NCBI GenBank assembly: GCA_003140095.1 | Contig: PLIU01000367.1 | Location: 1 to 33,567, forward strand | Source of the DNA: Verrucomicrobiales bacterium | GTDB lineage: Bacteria > Verrucomicrobiota > Verrucomicrobiia > Limisphaerales > Palsa-1400 | DNA length: 33,567 bases | Reading direction: 5' to 3' | Part shown: positions 7,837-16,758 of the stretch, in pieces | Position numbering within the stretch: position 1 is the stretch's first letter | Layout of the letters: every line of letters starts with the position of its first letter | The notes under the pieces: model-generated | Told to the model about the DNA's origin: nothing | The model's database searches: none | The model's input: only the letters and a program-made list of their open reading frames with translations | Made by a program: the position numbers and the translations under genes

Positions 7837-10484
7837 GAAAGCTTCGTGGATGGATAATGAGATTTGGCGGCTTGTTCAACAAGGGCCGCAAGGATCGAGA
7901 ACTCCAAGACGAGTTGGAAAGTCATATCCAAATGCATACGGAAGACAATCTTCGGTCCGGCATGACGCCGGAAGAGGCGCGCCGTCAGGCGATGATCAAA
8001 TTTGGGGGTATCGAGTCCACGAAGGAAGCCTTCCGAGAGCAACGAGCTGTACCGTGGCTGGAAAATCTGGTTCAGGACGTTCGCTTTGGCGCGCGGCAAC
8101 TACGCAAGAATCCGGGCTTCACTGCCGTGACCGTCCTCACCCTCGCGCTGGGTATCGGGGCGAACACCGCCATCTTCAGTGTCGTGAATGCATTGTTGCT
8201 TCGTCCATTGCCGTATGCGGATTCCGACCGCCTCGTGATGTTGTCGATCAACTCCAAAGGCGGAGATGGGGGCGACACCGACTACCCGACATTTGATGAT
8301 TGGCGGGAGCGCAGCCAATCTTTCGAACGGACGGCGGTGGTTCGTTCGTGGGGCGGTGTGATGACCGGGCAGGGCGAACCAGAGATGGTGGACGGGATAC
8401 GCGTTTCGGCTGATTACTTTCGCCTGCTTGGCGTGGCGCCATTGCTGGGCCGCGACTTCAGCCCGGAAGAAGATCGTCCCGACACGCGCTTCGTCATCAT
8501 GCTCAGCCACGCCTTGTGGAAAAGTCGCTTCAACTCCGATCCGAATATCCTCGGCAAACCGATCAAGGTGAGCGACGAGACGTTCACCGTCATAGGCGTG
8601 ATGCCGCCGGGCTTTGAAGATTTGGTGGCGGCCAATTTCTATGGGCCAGCCCAGGTCTGGGCGCCGGTCGGTTATGCTGGGACAGAACCGTACGCTTGCC
8701 GCACTTGTCGGCACCTAAGAGCCTTCGCCCGTTTGAAACCAGGCGTGGCCTTCGCGCAAGCCAAAACCGAGATGGACACGGTAATGAATGTAATTGTGGG
8801 CGACCATCCGGAGAGTTATGCGCCGGGTTCCGGCATCGCCATGATTAAACTCCAGGATAAGTTTGTCGGCGGGATGCGACGGACGTTCATCGTGCTGCTG
8901 GCGGCGGTCGGATTCGTCTTGTTGATCGCTTGCGCGAACGTGGCCAATCTGTTGCTGGCGCGCGCCAATCAGCGGGCGCGGGAAATTGCGGTGCGGTTGG
9001 CGCTCGGCGCCCGGCCGTGGCGTATCGTGCGGCAGCTGCTGACCGAAAGTCTGGCGCTTTCGTTACTGGGCGCTGGACTGGGACTTTTGCTGGCGATGGG
9101 GGGAACGCAACTGTTGGTCAAACTTAGCCCGGCGACGATTCTGAAGTTGCAGGAGGCGAAGACCGACGGGAGCGTGCTCGGCTTCACGTTGCTGGTGTCG
9201 CTCGTGACCGGTGTTTTGTTCGGATTGTTTCCGGCACTTCAGACGTCGAAGTCCGACGTTCAACTCGCGTTGAAAGAGAGCGGCAAAAGTTCGCCGAGCG
9301 TGAGGCAAAATCGTTTGCGCGGGTTCCTGGTCGTTGCGGAGATTGCGCTGTCGGTGGTGTTGATGGTCGGCGCGGGATTGCTGATCCGAAGCTTCGAGCG
9401 GATTTTAAGTGTGCCGCCAGGATTTGAACCGCGGAACTTGTTGACGATGACGGTTCCGGCGACTGGCGCAAGATACGGGCAGGACGCGCAAGTCGTGGCG
9501 TTTTATCGAAATGTTCTTGACCGCGTTCACGCGCTGCCGGGCGTCGAAGCGGCTGGCATTGTCAGCGTTCTGCCGTTCAGCGCGAATTACGACAACTGCG
9601 GTTTTTTCATCGAAGAGAAACCGTTGGCGAATCCGACGCAAGCGCCTTCGGCGCGACGTTACGGCATCAGCCCGGATTACATGCGCGCAATGGGCATCCC
9701 ATTGCTGCGCGGCCGTCAATTCATCGAGCAGGACAACGCAAGCGCGCCGCTGGTGGCGTTGATCAACAAGACGGCGGCGGAACGCCATTGGCCAAATGAA
9801 GACCCGATTGGAAAGCGAATCAGGCTGGGCGGGCCGGAAAGTCCTTTGCGAACGATTGTCGGAATCGTCAGCGACGTGCGCCAGCAAGGGTTGGATGACC
9901 GGCCAGAAATGCAGGCTTATCTGCCGCACGCGCAGGCGATTGACTCTGTTATGACGCTCGTCGTTCGCACGTCGGTTGACCCGGCCAGCTTGACCGCCGC
10001 CGTGCGCAATGAAATTCGCGCTGTTGACGCCAGTCTGCCAGTTTATCAGATCGCCACGATGCGCCAATTGATCTCCAGCTCAGTCGCGCAACGCCGGTTT
10101 ACGATGCTCCTCGTGGGTGCGTTTGCCGCCGTGGCCTTGTTTATGACGGCGGTTGGGATTTACGGCGTTATCTCGTATTCGGTCGCGCAACGGAAGCAAG
10201 AGTTTGGCATTCGGATGGCATTGGGCGCTCAGCGCCATGAGGTCGTTCAATTGGTGCTTGGGCAAGGATTCCGCTTGATGCTGCTGGGGCTGGCCCTTGG
10301 CGTCGCTGGAGCTTTCGCGCTCACGCGAGTGCTGGAGCATCTGCTTTTCCAGACGAACACAAGGGACCCACTCACATTTGTCCTGGTCACCGTCACGCTG
10401 TGCGCCGCCACCACCATCGCTTGCTGGCTGCCAGCCCGGCGGGCGGTCAACGTGGATCCCATGGTGGCGCTTCGTCAAGAATAA
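7833..10484 (+). CDS. ADOP-type ABC transporter permease 2
   Basis: An 883-residue paralogue of ADOP1 with the same plan: a cytoplasmic N-terminal domain of about 75 residues, first membrane helix (VTVLTLALGIGANTAIFSVV, about 97-116), MacB-type periplasmic domain, FtsX core (LLIACANVANLLLARANQRA, followed by REIAVRLALGARPWRIVRQL), a second periplasmic domain and a terminal FtsX core (VGIYGVISYSVAQRK, FGIRMALGAQR) ending CWLPARRAVNVDPMVALRQE. It starts by ATGA overlap with the ATPase relic behind a strong aaggagg. Its periplasmic part carries a pair of cysteines not seen in the neighbouring paralogues (YACRTCRHL, near residues 289-292), which could form a disulfide or bind a metal. The product probably sits in the inner membrane, possibly beside its paralogues, but the substrate is unknown. 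Confidence 0.93.
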   Translation: MRKLRGWIMRFGGLFNKGRKDRELQDELESHIQMHTEDNLRSGMTPEEARRQAMIKFGGIESTKEAFREQRAVPWLENLVQDVRFGARQLRKNPGFTAVTVLTLALGIGANTAIFSVVNALLLRPLPYADSDRLVMLSINSKGGDGGDTDYPTFDDWRERSQSFERTAVVRSWGGVMTGQGEPEMVDGIRVSADYFRLLGVAPLLGRDFSPEEDRPDTRFVIMLSHALWKSRFNSDPNILGKPIKVSDETFTVIGVMPPGFEDLVAANFYGPAQVWAPVGYAGTEPYACRTCRHLRAFARLKPGVAFAQAKTEMDTVMNVIVGDHPESYAPGSGIAMIKLQDKFVGGMRRTFIVLLAAVGFVLLIACANVANLLLARANQRAREIAVRLALGARPWRIVRQLLTESLALSLLGAGLGLLLAMGGTQLLVKLSPATILKLQEAKTDGSVLGFTLLVSLVTGVLFGLFPALQTSKSDVQLALKESGKSSPSVRQNRLRGFLVVAEIALSVVLMVGAGLLIRSFERILSVPPGFEPRNLLTMTVPATGARYGQDAQVVAFYRNVLDRVHALPGVEAAGIVSVLPFSANYDNCGFFIEEKPLANPTQAPSARRYGISPDYMRAMGIPLLRGRQFIEQDNASAPLVALINKTAAERHWPNEDPIGKRIRLGGPESPLRTIVGIVSDVRQQGLDDRPEMQAYLPHAQAIDSVMTLVVRTSVDPASLTAAVRNEIRAVDASLPVYQIATMRQLISSSVAQRRFTMLLVGAFAAVALFMTAVGIYGVISYSVAQRKQEFGIRMALGAQRHEVVQLVLGQGFRLMLLGLALGVAGAFALTRVLEHLLFQTNTRDPLTFVLVTVTLCAATTIACWLPARRAVNVDPMVALRQE

Positions 10485-10493
10485 GGACTCCCT

Positions 10494-13178
10494 ATGAGAA
10501 AACTTCGCGAGTGGATTTTGAGAATTGGCGGCTTGTTCAATAAGGGCCGCAAGGACCGAGAACTCGAAGAGGAGATCGAAAGTCATCTTCGATTCCAGAC
10601 CGAGGAGAATCTTCGATCAGGCATGACGGCAGATGAGGCGCGCCGTCAGGCGATGATCAAATTTGGTGGTATGGAGTCCACAAAGGAATCGTGCAGAGAC
10701 CAACGTGGCTTGCCCATATTGGAGACATTCTTGCAGGACATCCGCTTCGGAGCGCGGCAATTGCGCAAGAATCCAGGTTTCACCGCCGTAGCGGCCCTGA
10801 CGCTTGCGTTGGGCATTGGCGCGAATACAGCCATTTTCAGTATTGTGGATGCGGTGCTGTTGCGTCCGCTCGCTTATCCCGACTCCGGACAATTGGTTTC
10901 GTTGAGCGAGCGGGGGCCCGATTGGTCGGGTGGATCGCTTTCATATCCAAATTTCACCGATTGGAGAAATCAGCAATCGGTTTTTGAAAAATTTGGCGTT
11001 TACAGTGGGAACAATTTTACACTCACTGGCGCAGGCGAGCCTGCCCGGCTAGTGGGGGCGCTGATGTCGGCGGATGTGTTTGCGGCCTTGCGCGCGCAAC
11101 CGGAAATCGGGAGGGTTTTCCGCGAAGACGAAGACAAGCGGGGCGCCCCGCCGGTAGCCGTGATCAGCCACGCACTTTGGCAGAATCGATTTGGCGGCAA
11201 TCCCGCAATTGTCAATAAAACGATCAGCCTCGATGGAAAACCTTATGCAATTTTGGGAGTTATGCCGGCGGGATTTGAATTTCCCAACAAAGTTGACCTC
11301 TGGCTGCCGGTGGGCCCTTTTTCCGCCGCGTCCAGTTGGCAGAAGCGAGACAATCATCCCGGACTGTTCGGATTGGCGCGTCTCAAGCCGGGAGTTACTC
11401 TCGAAAAGGCGCGAACCGATTTGGATGTTATCGCTGTTCGCCTTGAACAACAATACCCGGACTCCAACAAGACTCGGGGCGTGCAAATCGACAGATTATT
11501 GGACAACAAAGTTGGAAACGTCCGCCGCGCGCTTTGGATTCTCCTCGGGGCGGTCAGTTTTGTGTTGGTTATTGCTTGCGCCAACGTCGCCAATCTTTTG
11601 CTCGCGCGCGCAGCGGCCCGTGAGAAAGAAATAGCTCTGCGCTCGGCCTTGGGAGCGGGCCGATGGCGAATCACGCGACAATTGCTCACGGAAAGCGGCT
11701 TGCTCGCGCTGCTGGGCGCGGCAGTGGGCTTGCTTTTCGCCAAAGGCGCCCTCCGTGTCGTGGCAGCCCTTGCTGGCGAGAGTATGCCGCGCGCGGACGA
11801 AATCAGTCTTGACCCGCGCGTGCTTCTGTTCTCGGGCCTGGTGGCGGTGCTCACAGGCATCTTATTCGGCCTAGCCCCAGCGTGGCATGCAAGGCGGGTC
11901 GATTTGCAGGGCACTCTAAAGGAAACCGGGCGCGGGGCCACGTCTGGCCGGGTGGGATTGCGGCAGGGGCTTGTCATTGCGGAAGTCGCGCTGACTTTCG
12001 TTCTCCTGGTTGGCGCCGGCTTGCTGCTCGTAAGCTTTCATCGACTCTTGCAGGTTAATCCTGGCTTCGTAGCTGACCGCGTTTTGACGTTTCACATCAC
12101 CTTGTCTGGGGAGAAGTATCAATTGGTGGAGCAGGAGATTCTTTTTTGCCATGCTCTGCGCGAAAAATTGCGCGCATTGCCAGGTGTGCGGGCCGCCAGC
12201 CTTGTCTCACAGGCTCCCCTGCATGAAGGCGGTTGGGATATGCGCTTCCTGATTGAAGGGAGACCCGAACCGCCGCCTCATCTTCAACCCTCGTTGCAAG
12301 TTCATCTCATTGCTCCCGATTACTTCCAGGTCATGGGAATTCCGCTTCTTCAAGGACGTGATTTCACGGAACAGGACAATCGAGAGCACCTGAGGGGCGC
12401 TTCATCCGGTAATGATTGGGGAGCCGGACTAAACGCGGTCATCATCGATGAAGAATTCGCAAAGCGCTATTGGCCCAACCAGAATCCACTCGGCCAGCGC
12501 GTCCGGATTCCTTTTGGGGAACGCGAGAAACAACCGATCGTGACCATAGTGGGTGTCGTCGGACGCATTAAAGAGAATCGCTTAAGCGAGCAAGGCGGGA
12601 TGGTGCAGGCCTATTTTCCCATGTATCAGCAACCGCTCCAGAACATGGCTGTGGTGGTCAAAACAACCAATGCACCCGCCGCCATACTAACTACGATGCG
12701 GCAGCAAGTTTCTCAACTCGACCCGGCGATGCCCATTTTTGAAATCCACACAATGAGGGAAATCCGAAACAATAATGTTGCGCCGGAGCGACTAATTCTC
12801 GGCTTGCTTGGGGGGTTCGCCGCCCTCGCCTTGATTTTAGCCATCATCGGTCTTTATGGCCTTCTCGCCTTCACCGTCACCCAGCGGCAAAGAGAGATCG
12901 GCATACGCATGGCTCTTGGCGCCCAACGATTCGATGTTCTCAATCTCGTGGTGGGGCAAGGAATGCGGTTGGTCCTAATCGGCGCGTTCATCGGACTTTT
13001 GGGATCATTCGCTTTGACGCGAGTTTTAGCCAGCGTGCTTTTCAAGGTCGAGCCTGCCGATCCGCTAACTTTTGTCACCGTGACGTTCTTACTTTTCGTC
13101 GTGGCCTTGCTGGCATGCTATATCCCGGCTCGTCGCGCAACAAAGGTCGATCCGATGGTGGCGCTGCGATTTGAATGA
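10494..13178 (+). CDS. ADOP-type ABC transporter permease 3
   Basis: An 894-residue third paralogue. N-terminal cytoplasmic domain (FNKGRKDRELEEEIESHL, DEARRQAMIKFGG), first membrane helix (AALTLALGIGANTAIFSI), a MacB-type periplasmic domain, FtsX core (LVIACANVANLLLARAAARE, then ALRSALGAGRWRITRQLL), and a second periplasmic domain plus FtsX core (IIGLYGLLAFTVTQRQREIG) with the usual end (CYIPARRATKVDPMVALRFE). It starts 9 bases after ADOP2, behind aagga. Its first 70 codons are almost identical in DNA to ADOP2, including third codon positions, while the periplasmic parts have diverged. The second periplasmic domain has an insertion (HLRGASSGNDWGAG) absent from the others. Last gene of the operon. 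Confidence 0.93.
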   Translation: MRKLREWILRIGGLFNKGRKDRELEEEIESHLRFQTEENLRSGMTADEARRQAMIKFGGMESTKESCRDQRGLPILETFLQDIRFGARQLRKNPGFTAVAALTLALGIGANTAIFSIVDAVLLRPLAYPDSGQLVSLSERGPDWSGGSLSYPNFTDWRNQQSVFEKFGVYSGNNFTLTGAGEPARLVGALMSADVFAALRAQPEIGRVFREDEDKRGAPPVAVISHALWQNRFGGNPAIVNKTISLDGKPYAILGVMPAGFEFPNKVDLWLPVGPFSAASSWQKRDNHPGLFGLARLKPGVTLEKARTDLDVIAVRLEQQYPDSNKTRGVQIDRLLDNKVGNVRRALWILLGAVSFVLVIACANVANLLLARAAAREKEIALRSALGAGRWRITRQLLTESGLLALLGAAVGLLFAKGALRVVAALAGESMPRADEISLDPRVLLFSGLVAVLTGILFGLAPAWHARRVDLQGTLKETGRGATSGRVGLRQGLVIAEVALTFVLLVGAGLLLVSFHRLLQVNPGFVADRVLTFHITLSGEKYQLVEQEILFCHALREKLRALPGVRAASLVSQAPLHEGGWDMRFLIEGRPEPPPHLQPSLQVHLIAPDYFQVMGIPLLQGRDFTEQDNREHLRGASSGNDWGAGLNAVIIDEEFAKRYWPNQNPLGQRVRIPFGEREKQPIVTIVGVVGRIKENRLSEQGGMVQAYFPMYQQPLQNMAVVVKTTNAPAAILTTMRQQVSQLDPAMPIFEIHTMREIRNNNVAPERLILGLLGGFAALALILAIIGLYGLLAFTVTQRQREIGIRMALGAQRFDVLNLVVGQGMRLVLIGAFIGLLGSFALTRVLASVLFKVEPADPLTFVTVTFLLFVVALLACYIPARRATKVDPMVALRFE

Positions 13179-13284
13179 GCAACGGTGAGTGAGAAGTTGG
13201 AAGGGTATAGCGGTCATGCGACCGACGCCGGAAAATCGGCAAACGCGATTACTCGGCATTATCCAACGCTACTGAAAATACCCA

Positions 13285-13324
13285 ACGTCTTAAATAATTG
13301 CGCACGCGCGATGATTTAAGTCGT
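13285..13324. terminator. Inverted repeat between convergent genes, possible terminator
   Basis: acgtcttaaat at 13285-13295 pairs with atttaagtcgt at 13314-13324 with one mismatch. The 18-base loop contains a smaller GC stem (gcg/cgc). It lies between the ends of ADOP3 (plus) and the hydrolase gene (minus) and covers the latter's stop codon. There is no clear T tract, so termination efficiency is uncertain. Confidence 0.35.
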
Positions 13325-14974
13325 TGTGTAGAAAATCAAAACGAGTTTTCCTGAACGCCCAGGCCGGAGCCGAACGGCGCCATTATCTAACTGTTGACAA
13401 GAACCTGCGTCGGGAGCCGTCCTCAGTTGGTAATTCATTCCACTATTGCGATAAACGATGCCATCGGGCGTGACCGTCTGCACCGCAGATTTTTGTTCTG
13501 CGCCGCCGACCATCTCCCAAGCCCAGCGCAAAGGCTGCCCTTTTCCGTCCATGCCGCTGAAAGTTACTTTGGTTTCACGGCAGATGATGGAAAAGGTTCC
13601 ACCACCGCTAAGGGGCTGCGTGATACTCAAATCCAAGGGCGTCAGCTCCTTCACTGCCGGTGGACCGTCTGGCGCCATGGGTGATTTTTCGCCGTCGGAC
13701 GAGAGCAAAACTGGCCAAATGCCTGCCTTTTCTTTTCCCGACCACAGCGCTTCATCCATCATGGGCAGGGTTCCATAGGCCAAAGACCTCGTCGTTAGAG
13801 CAGAGTTGTGAGTGACAGAGACCACATTTTCGTCGAAGCAATGGAGATCACGGATGAAGAAAGCGCCGTTCTCCCAAAGAAAATTGATTCGATAAAAGCG
13901 GCTGTCATACCAGACGGTCTTTCGGTTTTGATGTTTCCAATCGTCGAGGGCAACTACTGCGGTGGGCGGCGTGAGGGCATAGTTACGATGGAACCATTCG
14001 CCGGCTTGCGCCAGCGTCTCGACTTGGATCTCTCCCGCCTTGGCCTGTTTGGCCAGGAGCGCCACTTGCAGCGTCAGTCCCGTTTTCATCGCCTCCCAGC
14101 CAAACGAGTTTTCTTGGCCGGCCTGGCTATAGCCAAAGGCCAGAGCGGGTTGATGAATCAGATTATTCATGAACCACGCCACCCAGTCCGCCGAGCCTCC
14201 CGCAGCTTGGTAAACCGGTTCGAGAGTGAACATCCCTGCGGAGTTGCCATATTGATAAATGGGATCGCTCCCCAGCATCCGAAAGATCGGCACATCAATC
14301 TGTCCTGCCCTAGTCTGGGCGGGCATATAGGCGTTGAGACGGCTGGGATAGTAGGCTTGATTCCAATAACCGCCCCACAGCGTGTAGCCGTCCGTCCCAA
14401 CCTGGTCTTTGCAATTGCAGGAGGCGACAATACCGTAATGCTCGTGCATGTAAGCCAGGGTGACTTCGTCCAGATACCACGAGCCGGCCGTGCGTGGGTA
14501 ATAACCAAAAATCGCCTTGAAATCGCCCATATACACATCCACCAACTTCCGCCGTTCCTCTGGCGTGTACCCAGGAGAAAAACCCACATTGGCCGTGGGA
14601 TCCCATTCGTGGTGCCCTCTCCATTTCGAGCCGGCCTTTTCGGCCAGCGGCTGCGGAATCTCCCACCAAGCCGCAATCTCATCCTTGGCTGCCAATTGCT
14701 CCTTGAAGAGCTTTTGGTAGCGCGGATTGATCAACGCATCATACTGCAAAGCCCAAGTCGCGGGCAGATTGGCCCGTTTGAGCAACTGGATTTGCTCCCG
14801 TGTGGTTTCATAAAGGACCTCTTCGGAATTGGGGACCCGGTAATCCGAGTTCCGGACAAAATTGTAGATATTCACGATGCGCGGTTCGCGGGCGTCCGCC
14901 GAGCGCGAACCGTAAAGCATAAGCAAGCATAAGCCCCCTCTGAGCAGCGCGAGAATGAGCGAATTTGGCTTCAC
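13316..14974 (-). CDS. Secreted polysaccharide-deacetylase-like (beta/alpha-barrel) hydrolase
   Basis: A 552-residue exported protein. Residues 1-27 form a signal peptide (LILALLRGGLCLLMLYG then SADA). The first half has the look of a NodB/GH57-type beta/alpha barrel: IVNIYNFVRN, then REQIQLLKRANLPATWALQYDALI (helix-strand pattern that scans for a motionless target), EIAAWWEIPQ, and GSWYLDEVTLAYMHEHYGI, with acidic residues at the strand ends that could be catalytic. The C-terminal 150 residues look like a beta-sandwich, perhaps for carbohydrate binding. The exact family is not recognised, and the active site cannot be assigned with confidence. A role in processing a polysaccharide outside the cytoplasm is inferred. 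The start is a GTG with no clear ribosome site, chosen because the signal peptide follows. It is transcribed away from the alpha/beta hydrolase gene at 15086. Confidence 0.65.
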   Translation of the reverse strand: MKPNSLILALLRGGLCLLMLYGSRSADAREPRIVNIYNFVRNSDYRVPNSEEVLYETTREQIQLLKRANLPATWALQYDALINPRYQKLFKEQLAAKDEIAAWWEIPQPLAEKAGSKWRGHHEWDPTANVGFSPGYTPEERRKLVDVYMGDFKAIFGYYPRTAGSWYLDEVTLAYMHEHYGIVASCNCKDQVGTDGYTLWGGYWNQAYYPSRLNAYMPAQTRAGQIDVPIFRMLGSDPIYQYGNSAGMFTLEPVYQAAGGSADWVAWFMNNLIHQPALAFGYSQAGQENSFGWEAMKTGLTLQVALLAKQAKAGEIQVETLAQAGEWFHRNYALTPPTAVVALDDWKHQNRKTVWYDSRFYRINFLWENGAFFIRDLHCFDENVVSVTHNSALTTRSLAYGTLPMMDEALWSGKEKAGIWPVLLSSDGEKSPMAPDGPPAVKELTPLDLSITQPLSGGGTFSIICRETKVTFSGMDGKGQPLRWAWEMVGGAEQKSAVQTVTPDGIVYRNSGMNYQLRTAPDAGSCQQLDNGAVRLRPGRSGKLVLIFYTTT

Positions 14975-15085
14975 GGCCAGAGGCTAATAAAATTGTCTGC
15001 AAGCTGCGAGAGAAAAGCATGGATCGAGAAACAGAAAAAAAGATTTGTGCCTGAAAAATTTATTTGTTATTGCTGAATCGAGGTC
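14975..15085. promoter_or_regulatory. Divergent promoter region between two secreted hydrolase genes
   Basis: These 111 bases must hold the promoters of both flanking genes. The right half (about 15025-15075) is strongly AT-rich with A and T tracts. No pair of -35 and -10 boxes was convincing. Shared control of the two secreted hydrolases is possible but not shown. Confidence 0.45.
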
Positions 15086-16738
15086 ATGAGCCATTTGTCC
15101 CTTTGCACATCGAAAAGAAACTTGTTGTTGGGCGCGCTTCTTTTCCTGCTCAGCGCGGCGCAGCCGCATCCCGCGGAAGCGGCTGGAGTGACGATTATTA
15201 CCCACGGCTTCGAATCGGATACATCCTACCCGGCGTGGGTCACGGCCATGGCCGATGCTATTCCAAATTATATGCAAGCCCGTTTTCCAGGATTGGATAA
15301 CACTTGCTCGACATATAAGCTCTCGATTGCAGCTCCCAACGGAGATTTTTCTTACTCTCCACCAAGCCGCACCAATGGCAGCCCGCCCTCAGTCACGGCC
15401 TCAGGTGAAATCATTATCGAACTGGATTGGAGTGCCGTCTCCGGGGACCTTTTTGATGGTTACGCCAGCACCTACAACGTGGCGTCTTTTGTCAGCCAAG
15501 TTCTCATGGCCACCAATTCCTTTCCCGAGCTGAACGGACATCCTGCCATCGAATTTCCGATTCATCTTGTGGGTCATAGCCGCGGAGGCTCTCTGATGGC
15601 GCAAATTAGCTACGATCTCGGGACCAATGGCATTTGGACCGACCATTTAACCACCCTCGACCCCTATCCGCTCAATAACGATGGGAATGATGATTTTCCG
15701 GCCATCGTCGTTGATGCTCCGGCTCAGTACACATATTCCACCGTTCTTTTTGCCGACAATTACTGGCAGGACCTCGGAATCGGCGCGTTTGGAGGCGATC
15801 CAGACGGAGAACCCGTTGACGGGGCTTATGTTCGCCAGCTTGAAAATCTGTCCGGAGGGTATTGGAACGTTTCATCGGTGGATGCTCCCGACCACTCCAA
15901 CGTGCATCTTTGGTATCATGGGACAATTGATCTGGACACTCCAGCCAGCGACACGGCGGCAACCATCACCAGCGCGGAACGGACGAATTGGTGGGTAAGT
16001 GATGAAGAGAAGGGCACTAATGCCGGATTTGAATACAGCCTGATCGGCGGGGGCAACCGCATGAGCACCAATGAACCTGTTGCTTCAGGAGGTTATGCCA
16101 TCGTTGACGGCTACAATCAGCGGTGGAATTTCGGCGCGGGAGATGTCGCCAATCGGACGGAGCTGCCATCCAACAACATGAGGTGGCCGAACCTCATCCG
16201 ATTCAACGTGACCAGCACCAACAAGGTCTTGGCCGGCAATTTAATTTACACGACTTTGTATTTCCAATACGCCGGCGCTTCCAATGCGACCCTCTCGATT
16301 TATTTCGACACAGACCATAATCCGTATAACACCAACAGCACGCTCGTCCTGCAAGAGGAAGTGCCGGCTACAGGCGCGGGCTCTGTGTATTCTTATTCAA
16401 ACCTGAGTTTGACCACGACCAACCTGCCGCCGGGCGTCTATGCCATCTACGGAAAAATCTCCGACGGCACCCATACTCGCTATCTTTACGCGCCTGAATC
16501 GGTCGAAATCCTTTCCAGCCCGCCGCTGGCCGTGGGGATTGTAGAATGGAATGGCGCGCAATTGGTCATCGGCCTGAGCGGCTCTTCCGGTCAAACTCTG
16601 GTGCTTCAATCTTCACCCGATCTGCGGAACTGGCTCTCGCTGGCGACCAATACGTTGACATCCGGCAGTTGGACTTACACGAACGACGCGCCACATAACG
16701 CCAGCCAGCAGTTTTATCGCACCTTGCTCTTGCCGTGA
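15086..16738 (+). CDS. Secreted alpha/beta hydrolase (lipase/esterase-like)
   Basis: A 550-residue exported hydrolase. Residues 1-32 are a signal peptide (LLLGALLFLLSAA, cleavage near HPAEA). The alpha/beta-hydrolase core starts with VTIITHGFES (oxyanion region, about 35-44) and has the nucleophile elbow GHSRGG with Ser165. Asp192 (TTLDPYP) is the likely acid, and His270 or His274 (DHSNVHLWYHG) the likely base. The C-terminal half is a beta-rich region with Asn/Thr-rich loops. The last 60 residues (LVLQSSPDLRNW to QQFYRTLLLP) match the same verrucomicrobial C-terminal module as in the large protein at 764. Esterase or lipase activity on an extracellular ester is inferred. The ATG follows a gagg only two bases away, so an in-frame TTG at 15095 is an alternative start. 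Confidence 0.8.
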   Translation: MSHLSLCTSKRNLLLGALLFLLSAAQPHPAEAAGVTIITHGFESDTSYPAWVTAMADAIPNYMQARFPGLDNTCSTYKLSIAAPNGDFSYSPPSRTNGSPPSVTASGEIIIELDWSAVSGDLFDGYASTYNVASFVSQVLMATNSFPELNGHPAIEFPIHLVGHSRGGSLMAQISYDLGTNGIWTDHLTTLDPYPLNNDGNDDFPAIVVDAPAQYTYSTVLFADNYWQDLGIGAFGGDPDGEPVDGAYVRQLENLSGGYWNVSSVDAPDHSNVHLWYHGTIDLDTPASDTAATITSAERTNWWVSDEEKGTNAGFEYSLIGGGNRMSTNEPVASGGYAIVDGYNQRWNFGAGDVANRTELPSNNMRWPNLIRFNVTSTNKVLAGNLIYTTLYFQYAGASNATLSIYFDTDHNPYNTNSTLVLQEEVPATGAGSVYSYSNLSLTTTNLPPGVYAIYGKISDGTHTRYLYAPESVEILSSPPLAVGIVEWNGAQLVIGLSGSSGQTLVLQSSPDLRNWLSLATNTLTSGSWTYTNDAPHNASQQFYRTLLLP

Positions 16739-16758
16739 TCTGGCGAAAACGGGCTCCG

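Noticed and set aside
5040..13178. A composite transposon made from the repeated ADOP genes
   Set aside because: The repeats are full paralogous genes in one direction; no transposase, terminal inverted repeats or target duplications were seen.
13808..14932. A 374-codon plus-strand frame opposite the deacetylase-like gene
   Set aside because: It is the antisense of a gene with a signal peptide and plausible fold; the product shows no family features.
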